A stretch of DNA of 64,000 bases from Hymenopus coronatus (lineage: Eukaryota > Arthropoda > Insecta > Mantodea > Hymenopodidae), in the NCBI GenBank assembly GCA_030762935.1, contig CM060897.1, positions 116,284,676-116,348,675 on the forward strand, given 5' to 3'. The notes under the pieces are model-generated. The model saw only the letters and a program-made list of their open reading frames with translations, made no database searches and was not told the DNA's origin. A program made the translations under genes and the position numbers. Positions 21,407 to 31,708 of the stretch are shown here, piece after piece (position 1 is the first letter of the stretch; every line of letters starts with the position of its first letter).

Positions 21407-21897
21407 TGCCAGAGGGAAATCCACAGTGTAGCCATCGACTTATTGTGCGTTAGACCTCAGGACAGGTTTAGGTGAGAGTTAAATCTAAAGGGCGCCGAAA
21501 TCTGACAGCAGTGGAAGACCCACCTTGGAGGGTCCCTAACATATTCCATCAGAGTGCCAGGAGTCCACGCCCTCAGCTCTGACCAAACTCCCTGAGTCTA
21601 CAGACGTCTTCCAATGCCATCCCTCCGTTGAGAACTGTGTTTCCAGAGTGCAGTCACCAACAATGTAGTTTTCGCGGATACCTACACCCCTGAAACAAAA
21701 TGGTTGGATGAAAAGGAGATGAAATGAAGCGCCAGGAGGATCGGCAGAATGAAGAATCTTCTCCATTAGTGAGCCGAGAAAAACCCGAAAATATCCATGG
21801 GTCAGAGTGGTCGGCTGCGAAAACCGAGCTTACGACCTACCAAATGCCAATCTCAAACGAAATCAGCTATCTTTCTTGGTAACATTATCTGTAATAC
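21406..21897. other. GC-richer block of unknown origin
   Basis: From the GT tract to the mariner end, base composition rises (GACCCACCTTGGAGGGTCCC, CAGAGTGCCAGGAGTCCACG). The minus strand has a 76-codon open frame (21536-21766) without recognisable similarity. It could be a low-copy transposon body or a diverged untranslated region; I see no splice-supported gene. Confidence 0.35.
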
Positions 21898-22057
21898 TAG
21901 GATTGACTGATAAGTGCCGGGTCTCACACAGATATGGCGTCACTAGGCCAGTTAGACTGTAGCATGTATAGTTTATTTCCAGACTAGCCTCTATCCATAG
22001 TTCCAGGTCAATAGCTTGTTTAGTTTTCGAATGACAACTTTAGAGTTTTCACGAAAA

Positions 22058-23840
22058 TGGAGGTTTGGAAAAACGAGCAGCATTTAAAAGCTTCCATTTG
22101 TAAGGCTTAACGCCTAAAGAATCAAGGAGCAAATGGTCAGTACATTGAAAGTCTCCATCCCTTCATATTCAATTATTAAAACACTAGTGATGAGCTTCGC
22201 TCTAGACGCCCTGTAGAAGTGACAACTCCTCATTGAAAAAAATCACTGGAAGACTGCAGATTAAAGTTTTTTGAGATAGCAGCGGCTGTAAACAAATCAA
22301 AAGAACGTGTAGGTAATATTTTAAGTAATGCTTTGGGATTTCACAAATTGGGTGCCGCGTTTGTTGACACCTGATCAAAAGTTGCAAAGAAAAACTGTTT
22401 CTGTTGAGAATGTGGAGCTCTACCGTAAAAATATCAGTACATTTTTAGATGGCTTACTACCATGGATGAAACTTGGATATATCACTTCACTCCAGAAAGT
22501 AAATCACGGTCAAAACAGTCGATTTCACCAGGTGAACCAACTCAAAAAAGTCTGATATATTACACTCACATGACTTTCTCTAGCTCTTCTACAAATTTCT
22601 TACATAAGATTATTCTTCTTTCTACACAATACTAATCGAGATAAACATTAGCAGAATGTTTTTACTACTTAGTTCCTTAAAAGTAGGAAGAAAATGAGGG
22701 AATACACTAGGCTAAACCGATATTCAAAACGTTTTAAAAACTGTCGTTACTCGATTTTCATTGCAAATCGCTTCCTTACTTGGCTAGGAGTGGAAGAGAA
22801 GATAAACGGACACTTCCTGTCTGAGAAAAGTATAAGTACTCACAACTGAAACCAAAAACAATGAATATATCGGAAACTGTTACCTCCACAACAAAAATAT
22901 AAATGACATAAGTTGTGTGTTTTGATCAGATCAACATTTTCTGTGTAGTAATTTTTTGTCAATCTGTTACCGTTTAGCAGTTGAACAAAATTTATCAAAA
23001 TTCATTCTGAATAAAGAGCTCTTCAGAGGCTATTCCCAGAAAATTAAAGATACACATTTTATTTAGTATAAAAGTATTTTAAATATACGGGATTTTTATC
23101 CAAATCGTTAGAGCTATTTTTTAGAAAATCAAAATTTTCGAAAATTTTTCCATGTAAAGGGTAGTTGAAGGTGAGGGGATTTTCTTGAAAATCTTCGTGT
23201 CGCATCCTTGGAAATACCAAATCTAAATATCAAGTTAAGTATTTAACGGTCTTTTCGTTTTTAAGCTATGCTGTCCACAGACACACAAAAGACATATAGA
23301 TACATACACATACACACGGACCTTTTTCTGAAAATGCTTTTTTTGGATTCAGGGGGTCCTAAAACATATATTTCCGGTGAAATCTCGACATCGAATTTTT
23401 GGGTGGAGTACAATACTTCTTCTATACACTATGTACATAGTACATATAGAAAAAGTAAAAAAGGCAAAGTCAATTTTGTCAGCTAACTAGGTTATGGCGA
23501 ATGTTTTCTGGGATGCACAGGGAATTACTTTTATTGATTACTACGCAAGCTTACTGCAATCTTGTTTCATCACAATGCTCCAGCCCATCATTCAGTCATT
23601 GCAATGGGAAATTAAAGTTCGAATTGCTTGAAGTATTAGGCAGATCTAGCACCCAGTGACTCCCCAAACTTCAAAAAATTTCTTGGAGGACAAAGATTTC
23701 ACAATAACGAGGAGGTCATTGATGCGGTAAACAGCTATTTTGAGGATCTTGATAAATCGCACTACAGAGATGGTTTAATCAAATTACAACACTGGTATGA
23801 AAAATGTATTAGCCTTTCTGTAGATTATATTGACAAATAA
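22058..23840 (+). pseudogene. Mariner transposase, multiply broken
   Basis: Starts near ATG 22058 (MEVWKNEQHLKASI). Recognisable in order: IAAAVNKSKERVGNILSN, LLTPDQKLQRKTV, TTMDETWIYHFTPESK (first catalytic Asp retained), GEPTQK, H1 insertion (22551-23456), then AKSILSAN-stop-VMANVFWDAQGITFIDY, FHHNAPAHHSVIAMGKLKFE (the expected HDNAP has lost its Asp codon), APSDSPNFKKFLGG (third Asp retained), QRFHNNEEVIDAVNSYFEDL, DKSHYRDGLIKL and KCISLSVDYIDK-stop at about 23839. Mariner transposases are DNA cut-and-paste enzymes acting at TA targets; this one lacks D2 and has several frameshifts. The downstream 50 residues are intact, so decay is moderate. Confidence 0.85.
22551..23456 (-). mobile_element. 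H1 repeat copy nested in mariner coding sequence
   Basis: TCTGATATATTACACTCACA to AGAAAAAGT. Because the host is protein-coding (GEPTQ-K/K-AKSIL), the H1 ends can be read directly: left flank ends AAAAAAG (22544-22550) and the right flank begins AAAAAAG (23457-23463). This is either a 7-bp target duplication or an A-run target plus terminal A residues of the element. 906 bp. Confidence 0.9.
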
Positions 23841-23899
23841 AGCAAAAAAAAAAATTAAGTACTGTTTTAATTGAGAGGCCCAGAACTTATCAGACCCTA

Positions 23900-24202
23900 G
23901 CAAATCGTTAGTAAAATTCCTAGCATTTCATTAAATAATTAAAATAAACAAGCTTAGATTAATTTAGAATTATTTTACAATTTACGCATGATATTATTTG
24001 TTATTAATTTATTATGTATACTATTATTATTCTATAACTGCTAGAGATTAATGCTGTTATTTAGGAACGCGCGAAAAACGATTTTCTATTTTATTTCCCT
24101 AAAATAACCTATTTCTGTTTGATCACCGAAAGGAAGCTCTCTCTGGATAATATGGTAGAATATATGCTGAAATTTAGAGAGAGAATTGGGCACGAGCATG
24201 TT
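23900..24202. other. Unassigned AT-rich spacer
   Basis: No feature recognised between the mariner end and the next H1 copy. Confidence 0.5.
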
Positions 24203-25582
24203 TCTAATGTGTTGTATTCACATGACCTTCTCTATTATATATATATTTCTTACTGAATGTACAAACCACACTAACGAAATTATTTCTCTATTCCTTCATT
24301 TTAATTTTACTAAACCTTTGCAGAAATAACTAAGTTAAATATTTAGTTAGAAATAAAGACGATTATTCAAATGTAAACACTATATACCATGCGGCTTCCG
24401 AACTTGGATGGCAAGATTTCTTTAATGGCGATTATCTCCCACAGAGTTTGGATATGCGAGTGAAAAGTCTTTAGTAATCTACAAAATCTCAAAGAGTAAA
24501 AACAGATTGATGTAAGTTTAAGTCTATCTCTTAACTTACAAATTATGCCAGTCCCCTTCCGAGTAAAACAGACTTAACAGGTTAGTATCAGAAAATTCAA
24601 TATGTGCATTTTGTCTTGTAAATACATATCTTAAAATCTGATATGTTCCATTTACATGATTTTCTCTACAGGCTATTTTTACAAAAGATTATTCCTTTAT
24701 TACACTCCGGTAATCAGGTCAAACATCAGCAGAAATTATTGTATTAGTTTCTTCTAAGAGGAAGGGAGGTAAGGCAATACACTAGGCTGAAGCGATAATC
24801 AAATCTTTTAAAAAAGTCGGTCACTATTTGAAACAATTGAAATGCAAATCGCTGTACACTGCCGGAAATAAAACAAAGGAGAGATTAAACGAAAGATGAT
24901 CTTACTTTTGAGAAAATTTGAAACCGATAACAAGCAATATATCGGAAATGGCTAACTAAACAAAAAAAAGTATATGACATAAATTGTGTGTTTCAATGAG
25001 ATCTATATTTTTTATATAGTAAGGTTTTGTCTACTGTTACGGTTTACCAATAGGCAAAACTCATCCAGAATGAAGAAGTCTTTAGGGGCTGTTCCCAAAA
25101 CATTCAGGATAAGCATTTCGTTTGTCACATAAATAACTTCAATATACGGTATTTTAATAAAAATCGTTAGAGCAGTTTTGAGAAAAATAAAATTTTCAAA
25201 AAATGTGACGTGTAAAGCTTGGTTTGAGGTGGAAGCCTTAGAAGATATTAAACTTAAAAACCAAACTTGGTATTTAAAGTTTTTGTTTTTCTTTTAGAGT
25301 TATATTGTCCACGGACAAACATACACACGGCGCTTTTTCTAAAAATTCTTTTTTTGGACTCGGGGAACTTCAAATCATATTTCGGAGAAATTTCAACACC
25401 GAATTTTTAGGCGAAATACGTACTGTATGCGAGTTCTTGTGGAGAAAGTAAACATATAGAATATTAATCAAAATTATTTGAGAACTGTTTCATAAAATAA
25501 ATATAGAATTATTTCCATGTAAAAGATTGTTTGATGTGAGAGTTTTCTTAAAAATCATCTTAAAACTTTTTCGAAAGATAGT
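24203..25582 (-). mobile_element. H1 repeat copy, old, hosting another H1 copy
   Basis: Left segment from TCTAATGTGTTGTATTCACA to ACATATCTTAAA (24636) and right segment from CATATAGAATATTAATCAAA (25453) are continuous in the consensus. A diverged copy with degraded GGGTAGTTTGGGG block (AAGATTGTTTGATGTG). Confidence 0.75.
24637..25449 (-). mobile_element. H1 repeat copy nested in H1
   Basis: TCTGATATGTTCCATTTACA to GTGGAGAAAGT. Flanks TTAAAA / AAACATA show insertion in an A-run of the older host. GT tract only ACAAACATACACACGG. Confidence 0.85.
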
Positions 25583-25589
25583 GAGTGAG

Positions 25590-26575
25590 CTTACATAATA
25601 GGTAGAGAATGTATTAAAAATGAAATAGCGTGGTATTTATGGACACTCTTTAACTGCTGTGGTTCTCAGCGTCCCATTCTAGATTGGGCGTTAAAGACCC
25701 CATAATTTTGCTCAGAGACCTCTCTATCAGGCTTGAGGTTTTTTTAAGTGCCGTAAATCTACGACACGGTACCAACAGCTTTGCTGCCCTTTCGAAGGAA
25801 GCCGTGTTAAGGGGTTTTACGACCGCAAAAATTCATCGTCGCGGGTTCAAACCCGGCGGAAAGTTTAAAACCCGCGACCGTGTGTATATGAAGTTAGCAT
25901 GGCAAACATTACACCACAGAGAGTGACAGAGAAGGTATTACATTCCATTCAAAAATTCCAGATTTTACCGGAATATATCTTGAGTCCCCTACAAAAAAAA
26001 AAAAAATATTACTTACAGGTCCATGTGTGTGAGTGTGTAAACCGCCCCGAGTTACGCTTTACTTAGAACGTTTTTCTCATAGTTTCATTATTCTCAAAAA
26101 TGGCGATAGCGATTTTGATTAATGCGTCATATGTTTAAGATATTTTCTTCTAACTGAAATATATAGTTTGAATTTTCTGAGAAAAAAAAATCCTCTGAAG
26201 TCATGTTCATAATGTTTGGATGAATTTTTCATAACTAGTAAACCACAAAAAAATTAGATCTCGTTAAAACACATACTTTAGCTGAAATGCATTTTTATGG
26301 GATTAACGGCACCCAAGATATTCGTAGTTATTATTTTAAATTACAATACATTTCTCAAATGAAAAATCGACCTTCAGTTTTCGTTCTTCCGGTAAAGCAA
26401 AGAAAATGCAATGTCAGTAGATCACAGAGCGATCGGCTGTTGAAATATCTGACTATCGCTTTAAATTGGTCTATTCCCTTAGGGAGATTGGAATAAGATT
26501 ATTTCTGTAAATGAATAAATTGATATTCGTGAAGTAGGTATAAAATAATAATTTTTAAAAATAAACTGTATATAC
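25590..26575 (+). mobile_element. H1 repeat copy, split by SINE at the palindrome
   Basis: Palindromic tip GCTTACATAATAGGTAGAGA precedes the SINE; after it AGAGAAGGTATTACATTCC, ATTTTACCGGAATATATC and the body to about 26575. Central CCCCACCCC block replaced by ACCGCCCCGAG. Distal end lost. Confidence 0.7.
25616..25927 (-). mobile_element. tRNA-derived SINE, family S1, with target duplication
   Basis: Same body as 3852-4128 on the minus strand (GTGGTTCTCAGCGTCCCATT, CCCTTTCGAAGGAAGCCGTG). Flanked by AGAGAATGTATT (25604-25615) and AGAGAAGGTATT (25928-25939), 11 of 12 identical: a target duplication inside H1. The B-box region is locally inverted: GTCGCGGGTT and AACCCGCGAC form a hairpin around it (about 25840-25882). 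Confidence 0.85.
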
Positions 26576-26967
26576 CAAGTCAGTTTTCTTATTTAAGTTA
26601 TTCACACAGACAAATACTCGAAATATTTCTAAAAGTCAAATTCCCTTCTCTCATTTCTCTTGATTACCAGCTAAGACGGTGAGGCGGTCATGCTCATTAA
26701 AGGAATAAAACGAAGGTAACTCATGGTAGTTGCTACCTACCAGTTTTAACTTGAAATGGTCCCGTTGAGTTCTGCAACTCTTTTAATGTACGAAAGGTTA
26801 TCTGCACACGTTAAATATGGACAGTTTAGCCACCTGTTATGTAGTAGAGAATGTATAAAACAATTAATACTAATATGTTGCACAAAGCAATTATAGTTTT
26901 CTGTTGGTAATTAATGGAAAGAAAAGGAAAATTGTAAAATGATAATGACATGTAATTAACTGCTGCA
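26576..26967. other. Unassigned spacer
   Basis: AT-rich with one GC-richer patch (AAGACGGTGAGGCGGTCATG). No feature recognised. Confidence 0.45.
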
Positions 26968-27796
26968 TTACTTTTGCTACAAGTGCTACGTAAATAGTGT
27001 ATGGAGAACGTATTGTATTGCACCGAAAAATACGATACTAAGATTTCACCGGAAATACAAGTTTTGGGCCCATTTGAATCCAAAAAATAAAAAAATGTCC
27101 GTGTGTGCATGAGTGTGTGAGGGGGGGGGGCAACATAGCTCAAAACAAAAATGTTGTTGAATACCAATCTTGATATTAAAGTTTTGTATTTTCCAAAAAG
27201 GCGACACGAATCTTTTCAAAACTCCCAACTACCTTTTACATGAAAAAATTGTAAAATTTTGATTTCCTCAAAAATCGCTTTAAGGATTTCGAATAATATT
27301 TGTTACATTTAAGATATTAACATAGCAAATAAAACGTATATCTTGGATTTTCTGGGATTAGCATCTGGAGACCTCTTTACTCTGGATGAGTTCTTCTGAA
27401 TTTTGCATAACTGGTAAACCGTAAGAGATAGGTAAAAACTTGCTACACAAAAAATATACAGCTCGTTAAAACACAATTTACGTCACATACTTTTTTCATG
27501 GAGTTGACGGTTTTCGAGATATTCCTTGTTATTCGTTTCAGTTTTAAAATATTTAAAACTTTTCTCATACAGGAGCTTGCCACGTAAAGAAAGGGATATC
27601 AATCACATTTTACAGCATATGACTGTCCGTTTAAACTAGTATATTACCTTATTTCCCTTCTACAAGGAACTGAATAATAAAACCGTTTCTGCTAGTGTTC
27701 CTCTTGATTATCATGCGGATAGAAGTATAAGCTTATTAGCAATAATTTTTTACAGGGATGTAGATAGAGAAGATTATGTGAATGGAACACATCAGA
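26968..27796 (+). mobile_element. H1 repeat copy, full length
   Basis: Degraded palindromic start TTACTTTTGCTACAAGTGC, then GATACTAAGATTTCACCGG, a short GT tract ending in a run of nine G (27121-27129), and distal end TATGTGAATGGAACACATCA. Confidence 0.85.
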
Positions 27797-27839
27797 TGTT
27801 TTTTCTTCATGACACGGATGTCAGTCATCTCTCCGCACT

Positions 27840-27995
27840 GAGGGAATTAATACTTTCAGTCTCAGTATATTGATCTTTAGATGTCAATAACCTCTGCATT
27901 ATTCCGTTAATTTTCCGCTAAAAGGGAGTGAAGTTTTCGAAATCAACTCTGGCTTTAATCGTAATCAAGCCGCACATGGTCAGCAGAAGGCGCAG
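27840..27995 (+). repeat. Second dispersed repeat, copy 2
   Basis: TCAGTCTCAGTATATTG, GTCAATAACCTCTGCATTA, CGTTAATTTTCCGCTAAAA and TTAATCGTAATCAAGCC parallel 21150-21312. Confidence 0.5.
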
Positions 27996-28579
27996 CCTTT
28001 TTATTAGAATTCTCGGTAGTGAAACGCCAGTGAAATTCCCAGCGTTGAACAGATAATGAAAATAAAGTAGCTTTAGTGCATTCAAAATTATTTTCATAGA
28101 AATGATGATACGATATCCTTTATTACTGTTCGTTCACTGCCCCAGAATGACGGTTTTAATTGGGATCGTACACGTTAAATCGAAAATAAAAGAGAATTTG
28201 AAATTTTAGAGGATGGCATCAGATTAAAGAATTCTTTTGTAAATAGAATCATTGAGATAAAATAAAAATTCGATATAAAATGAATTATTAAAATCATTCT
28301 GTTACTCATATGAATGTTATATGTTTACTGCCCTTCATCCTTTTTAGTCGTCGAGTGTTCTGTACAGAGAAAAAAGTTATTTTAGGATGTTTCTTCTGAA
28401 ATTGCTATAAAATGTGCTTAAATTAAATACATTTGCTAGAAGGGAAAGGAATATTTCAATTATCTTTTAAATAAATCACGAGAATAAAATATAATTTAAC
28501 TGTTTGCTACTACTTCTTCTATTCAGGAGATGGGAAAAGTTTTGCCCAAAAGAAGCTGTTATTTGGAAAGATATAATCG
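27996..28579. other. Unassigned spacer
   Basis: No reading frame or repeat recogn­ised. Confidence 0.45.
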
Positions 28580-28690
28580 GGCGAAAAAATCCAATGCTTG
28601 ATTTGAGCCACGGATTTCCCGGTTGCCGTCCAGTTCTAACCAACTGAGCATGGCAACATGCCGGCCTCCCATTAACTTCTCCAAGTGTCT
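28580..28690 (-). mobile_element. tRNA-derived SINE, family S3
   Basis: Minus strand: GCCATGCTCAGTTGGTTAGA (A box) and AAATCCGTGGCTCAAATCAA (B box), then GCATTGGATTTTTTCGCCCG. Body shorter than at 6930. Confidence 0.65.
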
Positions 28691-29384
28691 TGCATTTTCC
28701 AATCAAACCAAAAGGATATCTCAAATTATTTTTACAGAGAATATGTGCATACACCTGGACTTAACTTGCCTCAGGCAGTGATGTTGTCCAGCAGCATATG
28801 CCCTTAAGGGGACAAGGAAATGCTAAAAGTGGTTTTCTAAAGAATTAAAGGGGTCTTCGGAAGTAGTATACTAGGAAACAGGTGTATTGTGGGAAGTTTT
28901 AGTTGTGGATACTTGTTTATTTAGAGACGCTTGTTAAATGTGTGTAAATGCAGTTTTGAGAAAAACGCTATACTATGAAATGGTATGCTAGGCAATCGGT
29001 GTGTTGTACGATCTTTAAATGACTATAAAGCCCAAAGCAAGGGGAGGAAGGCTAAATGATGATTCTCTAAAAGGACCCAAAGGTTCCAACATCTATTTGG
29101 TATAGAAAAACAATTTTCGAATGTTTAACCGATTGTAGTTAACAGTTCATTTACAGAGTCTTTTAATTTAGATGCTATCTTATAAAATTGAATTAGGTAC
29201 TTTTAACGCAGTCCGATGGTCAGAAAGAATCCTAACTTTGCTTTCTTTATATCTTCTTTCCTGATTCTCACTGATACAGGTTTTAATAGAAACTCCCCAT
29301 TAGCTCCTTACAATATCGTGAGTGCGAGGAATGATCAAGTTACAAAGCTTGCAGTGAAATGAGTATATTTCATTTCGTACAACC
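28691..29384. other. Unassigned spacer with weak internal repeat
   Basis: AGTATACTAGGAAACAGGTG (28866) and GGTATGCTAGGCAATCGGTG (28981) resemble each other about 115 bp apart, hinting at an old local duplication. Nothing else recognised. Confidence 0.35.
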
Positions 29385-29995
29385 AATACAGCCATCTGAT
29401 AATACATACATTAGGTTATTTTTCCACATAGTCTCCATATTGGTTGAGGCATTTGTCGGGATGAGTTTGAATAATTTGTTAAAAATCCTGTTCTGGCATG
29501 CTCAACCACCTTATCGTGAGGTGTTGCATCTCTTCATCTGAAACAAATTGTCGGCCTCCTGGGTGTTCTTTGAAGTGAGGAAAAAGGTGAAAGTCGCTTG
29601 CAACGAGATCCAAACTGTAGGAAGGTGGTTAACGATATCTCTGCAAAACTGTTTTCTGGGCTGTTGTCGTAAAGGAAGTTGACACCCTCGGTGTCCTGAC
29701 CATTTCCTCCATAAACTGTGCCAGCTCTCGATGAATGTGGCTGCAGTTATATGTTTGGCTCACAGAAATCAAATAACAGTCCCCTATTCGCCGTTCGTGT
29801 ATATCTTGCAGTAGCGTTGTAGGTAGCAGTTGGCTAAAAATTGTACAGTTGCCATCCGCATGTATCAGAATTGCAGCTTACTACTAAGTTCACTTTAAAA
29901 GACCGAGAATATGGGCCTCATAACCTGTGTTTCTAATCATCATTCGTAAGTCCCGGGCTTCATAGTTCAAACAAATATTAGATTAATCAATGGAG
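29385..29995 (-). pseudogene. Mariner-like transposase, C-terminal half
   Basis: Minus strand: VNFLYDNSPENSFAEI (second catalytic Asp in YDN), a frameshift, then YSLDLVASDFHLFPHFKEHP (third Asp in ASD), GGRQFVSDEEMQHLTIRWLS, MPEQDF-stop-QIIQTHPD and KCLNQYGDYVEK-stop at about 29420. Classic mariner order and ending. Upstream of D2 the minus strand keeps a long open stretch (…HERRIGDCYLISVSQTYNC…) that I cannot place in the mariner fold, so a different sequence may have been fused there. No terminal repeats recognised. Confidence 0.75.
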
Positions 29996-30016
29996 AATGT
30001 CATGTCATATAAGTAT

Positions 30017-30120
30017 ATTGCCATGCTCAGTTAGAGCAACGGACGGAAACCGGGAGATCGATGCTGAAAATCTCGGCTATGGAATTAAACTTTTAAATTA
30101 GAATCTACCTTCCTAACGTT
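30017..30120 (+). mobile_element. tRNA-like SINE, family S3, decayed
   Basis: TTGCCATGCTCAGTTAGAGC (A box) and CCGGGAGATCGATGCTGAAA at the B-box position, then CTATGGAATTAAACTTTTAA. B box no longer canonical. Confidence 0.45.
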
Positions 30121-30521
30121 CTCCTACTACTGGTTTCTGTGAAAGAACAGTAAAATTATCCAAATTATTTTTCCCTATAATAAACTATAACATATACGGT
30201 ATAGTTCTGCAGAGTTTCCGAAATTGTTGCCGTTCTTAATATTTCAATATAATGTGCGAAAAGAGTTGGGCATGTCAAAATCATCTACAAAATGTTTGTC
30301 GTGACGACTGACTCCTGATTAAAACGAATCAGATTGTAATTTCTGAGCAATTTCTGTGGTTCCATAATTTCACCTGTGACTACTCCATAAAAAGTCTTCT
30401 CAAGGTCCATCAAATTTCCATGCTCATGGTTAAAACTGTAGTTTTCCTTAGTCATGCTCATTGTTAGCTGCCTCCAGCTAAGTAACAGATTCAGTCATCA
30501 CTGTTGGGATGAAGTAGACCA
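30121..30521. other. Unassigned spacer
   Basis: Minus strand has an open stretch (MTKENYSFNHEHGNLMDLEK near 30455 downward) without recognised similarity. No firm feature. Confidence 0.35.
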
Positions 30522-30690
30522 TCGCCGCGCCGTGGCCGAGTGGTTAGACCTCTCGCCTCTCACCCAGATGGCCGGGGTTCAATCCCAGGCGACTGGGGCG
30601 GCTTTTCTCTGGGTTCTCCTGTTTCACAGGTGCACTAGTATCATCTGTGGCATCGCCTTTGGTACCATATATTATAAAAAAAGTGAGGGC
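30522..30690 (+). mobile_element. tRNA-derived SINE, family S2
   Basis: CGCCGTGGCCGAGTGGTTAG (A box), GGGGTTCAATCCCAGG (B box), then TTTTCTCTGGGTTCTCCTG and TATCATCTGTGGCATCGCC. The body is shorter than at 54780; an A-run closes it. The head derives from a class II (Leu/Ser-like) tRNA. Confidence 0.8.
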
Positions 30691-30691
30691 A

Positions 30692-31415
30692 GACCATACA
30701 ACGTTCAAACATTCACATGACCTTCTCCACGTGCTTTGCAACAAAATATTCTTAAAAAATTCTTCTATCTAAACCTCATGCTAAATATAAACATTATCAG
30801 AAATTATTTCATGTACATGCTTTTCTTATACGTGGAAATAACAGAATATATTGGGCTAAAAGACAGTCACGCTTTAAAAAGCTAGTTGCTCTGATATGAC
30901 CTTGAAATTTCATTTTATTTCTTTGATCAGAACGAAAACAGAATTCATTAGATCACTTATGCTTTGAGAAAAGAATAGTTTTTGGAAAATGTAAACCAAT
31001 GACATGTAATATCTTGAAAATGGTTAACTCTACAAAACGAATTTTGGACAACTGGTAAAATGATGGAAATAGAGAAAAACTTGCTACACAAAAAATGCAA
31101 ATCTCGTTAAAAAACACAATTTATGTCAATTTCATTTTTCGTGGAGTTGAACAGTTCCAAAATATTCCTTTTATTGCCTTCATTTTTAGAATGCGGGCAT
31201 TTGTCTGCTCCTGGTCATGCAAAGAAACAGATTTCAATGGCATACCAACCAGGTTTTAAAATATTTCGCTATCGCTTTAGTCTAGTGAGCTCCCTTATTT
31301 CCCGTCTGCTTACAAGGAAGAAAGTAATAAACAATTGCTGCTAATGTTTATCTCGATTAGTATGAGGTAGATAAGAGAATATGCTTTTTAACAGCAATTT
31401 GTTACAGCGTCCGAT
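30692..31415. mobile_element. H1 foldback composite (two stem-loop-side halves head to head)
   Basis: 30692-31037 is H1 in minus orientation from its AATGGAA end (ATTCACATGACCTTCTCCAC) to GGTTAACTCTACAAAA; at 31038 it switches to plus orientation (CGAATTTTGGACAACTGG) and runs to the distal body near 31415. The two ~270-345 bp arms are imperfect inverse complements around a ~100-bp centre. Neither palindromic tip is present. Confidence 0.75.
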
Positions 31416-31708
31416 TTTTACAACATAAAACAATATTGAATAATTATATGTTATGGTTTGAAGTATAAATTCTGTTTATACAGTTGTGTTTAAAGCAAGG
31501 AAGTCCTATAAGTATGCCTATAAAATAAAGTATAGGGGTGTTCGATAAGTCCTTAGAACATCCAAGAAATTACACTCGTAGTATAGAAAAAAGTTTGTAT
31601 TTAGTAACCGTCGTCTCTTACTAGATGGAAATTAAATTTTCAGCTATGTATATCACGTGGTTTCGTTGCCATTGGCGACAGAATCAATAATCTTGTGCTT
31701 ATTTAGAA

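Larger units (their letters stand above)
21898..23899 (+). mobile_element. Mariner element with both terminal repeats, interrupted by H1
   Basis: Left end TAGGATTGACTGATAAGTGC (from 21898) and, inverted, the right end (to 23899) TAGGGTCTGATAAGTTCTGG agree over CTGATAAGTNCNGGGNCTC. Removing the 0.9-kb H1 guest leaves about 1.1 kb, near mariner size (about 1.3 kb) with small deletions. The transposase remnant inside is in the matching orientation. Confidence 0.8.
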
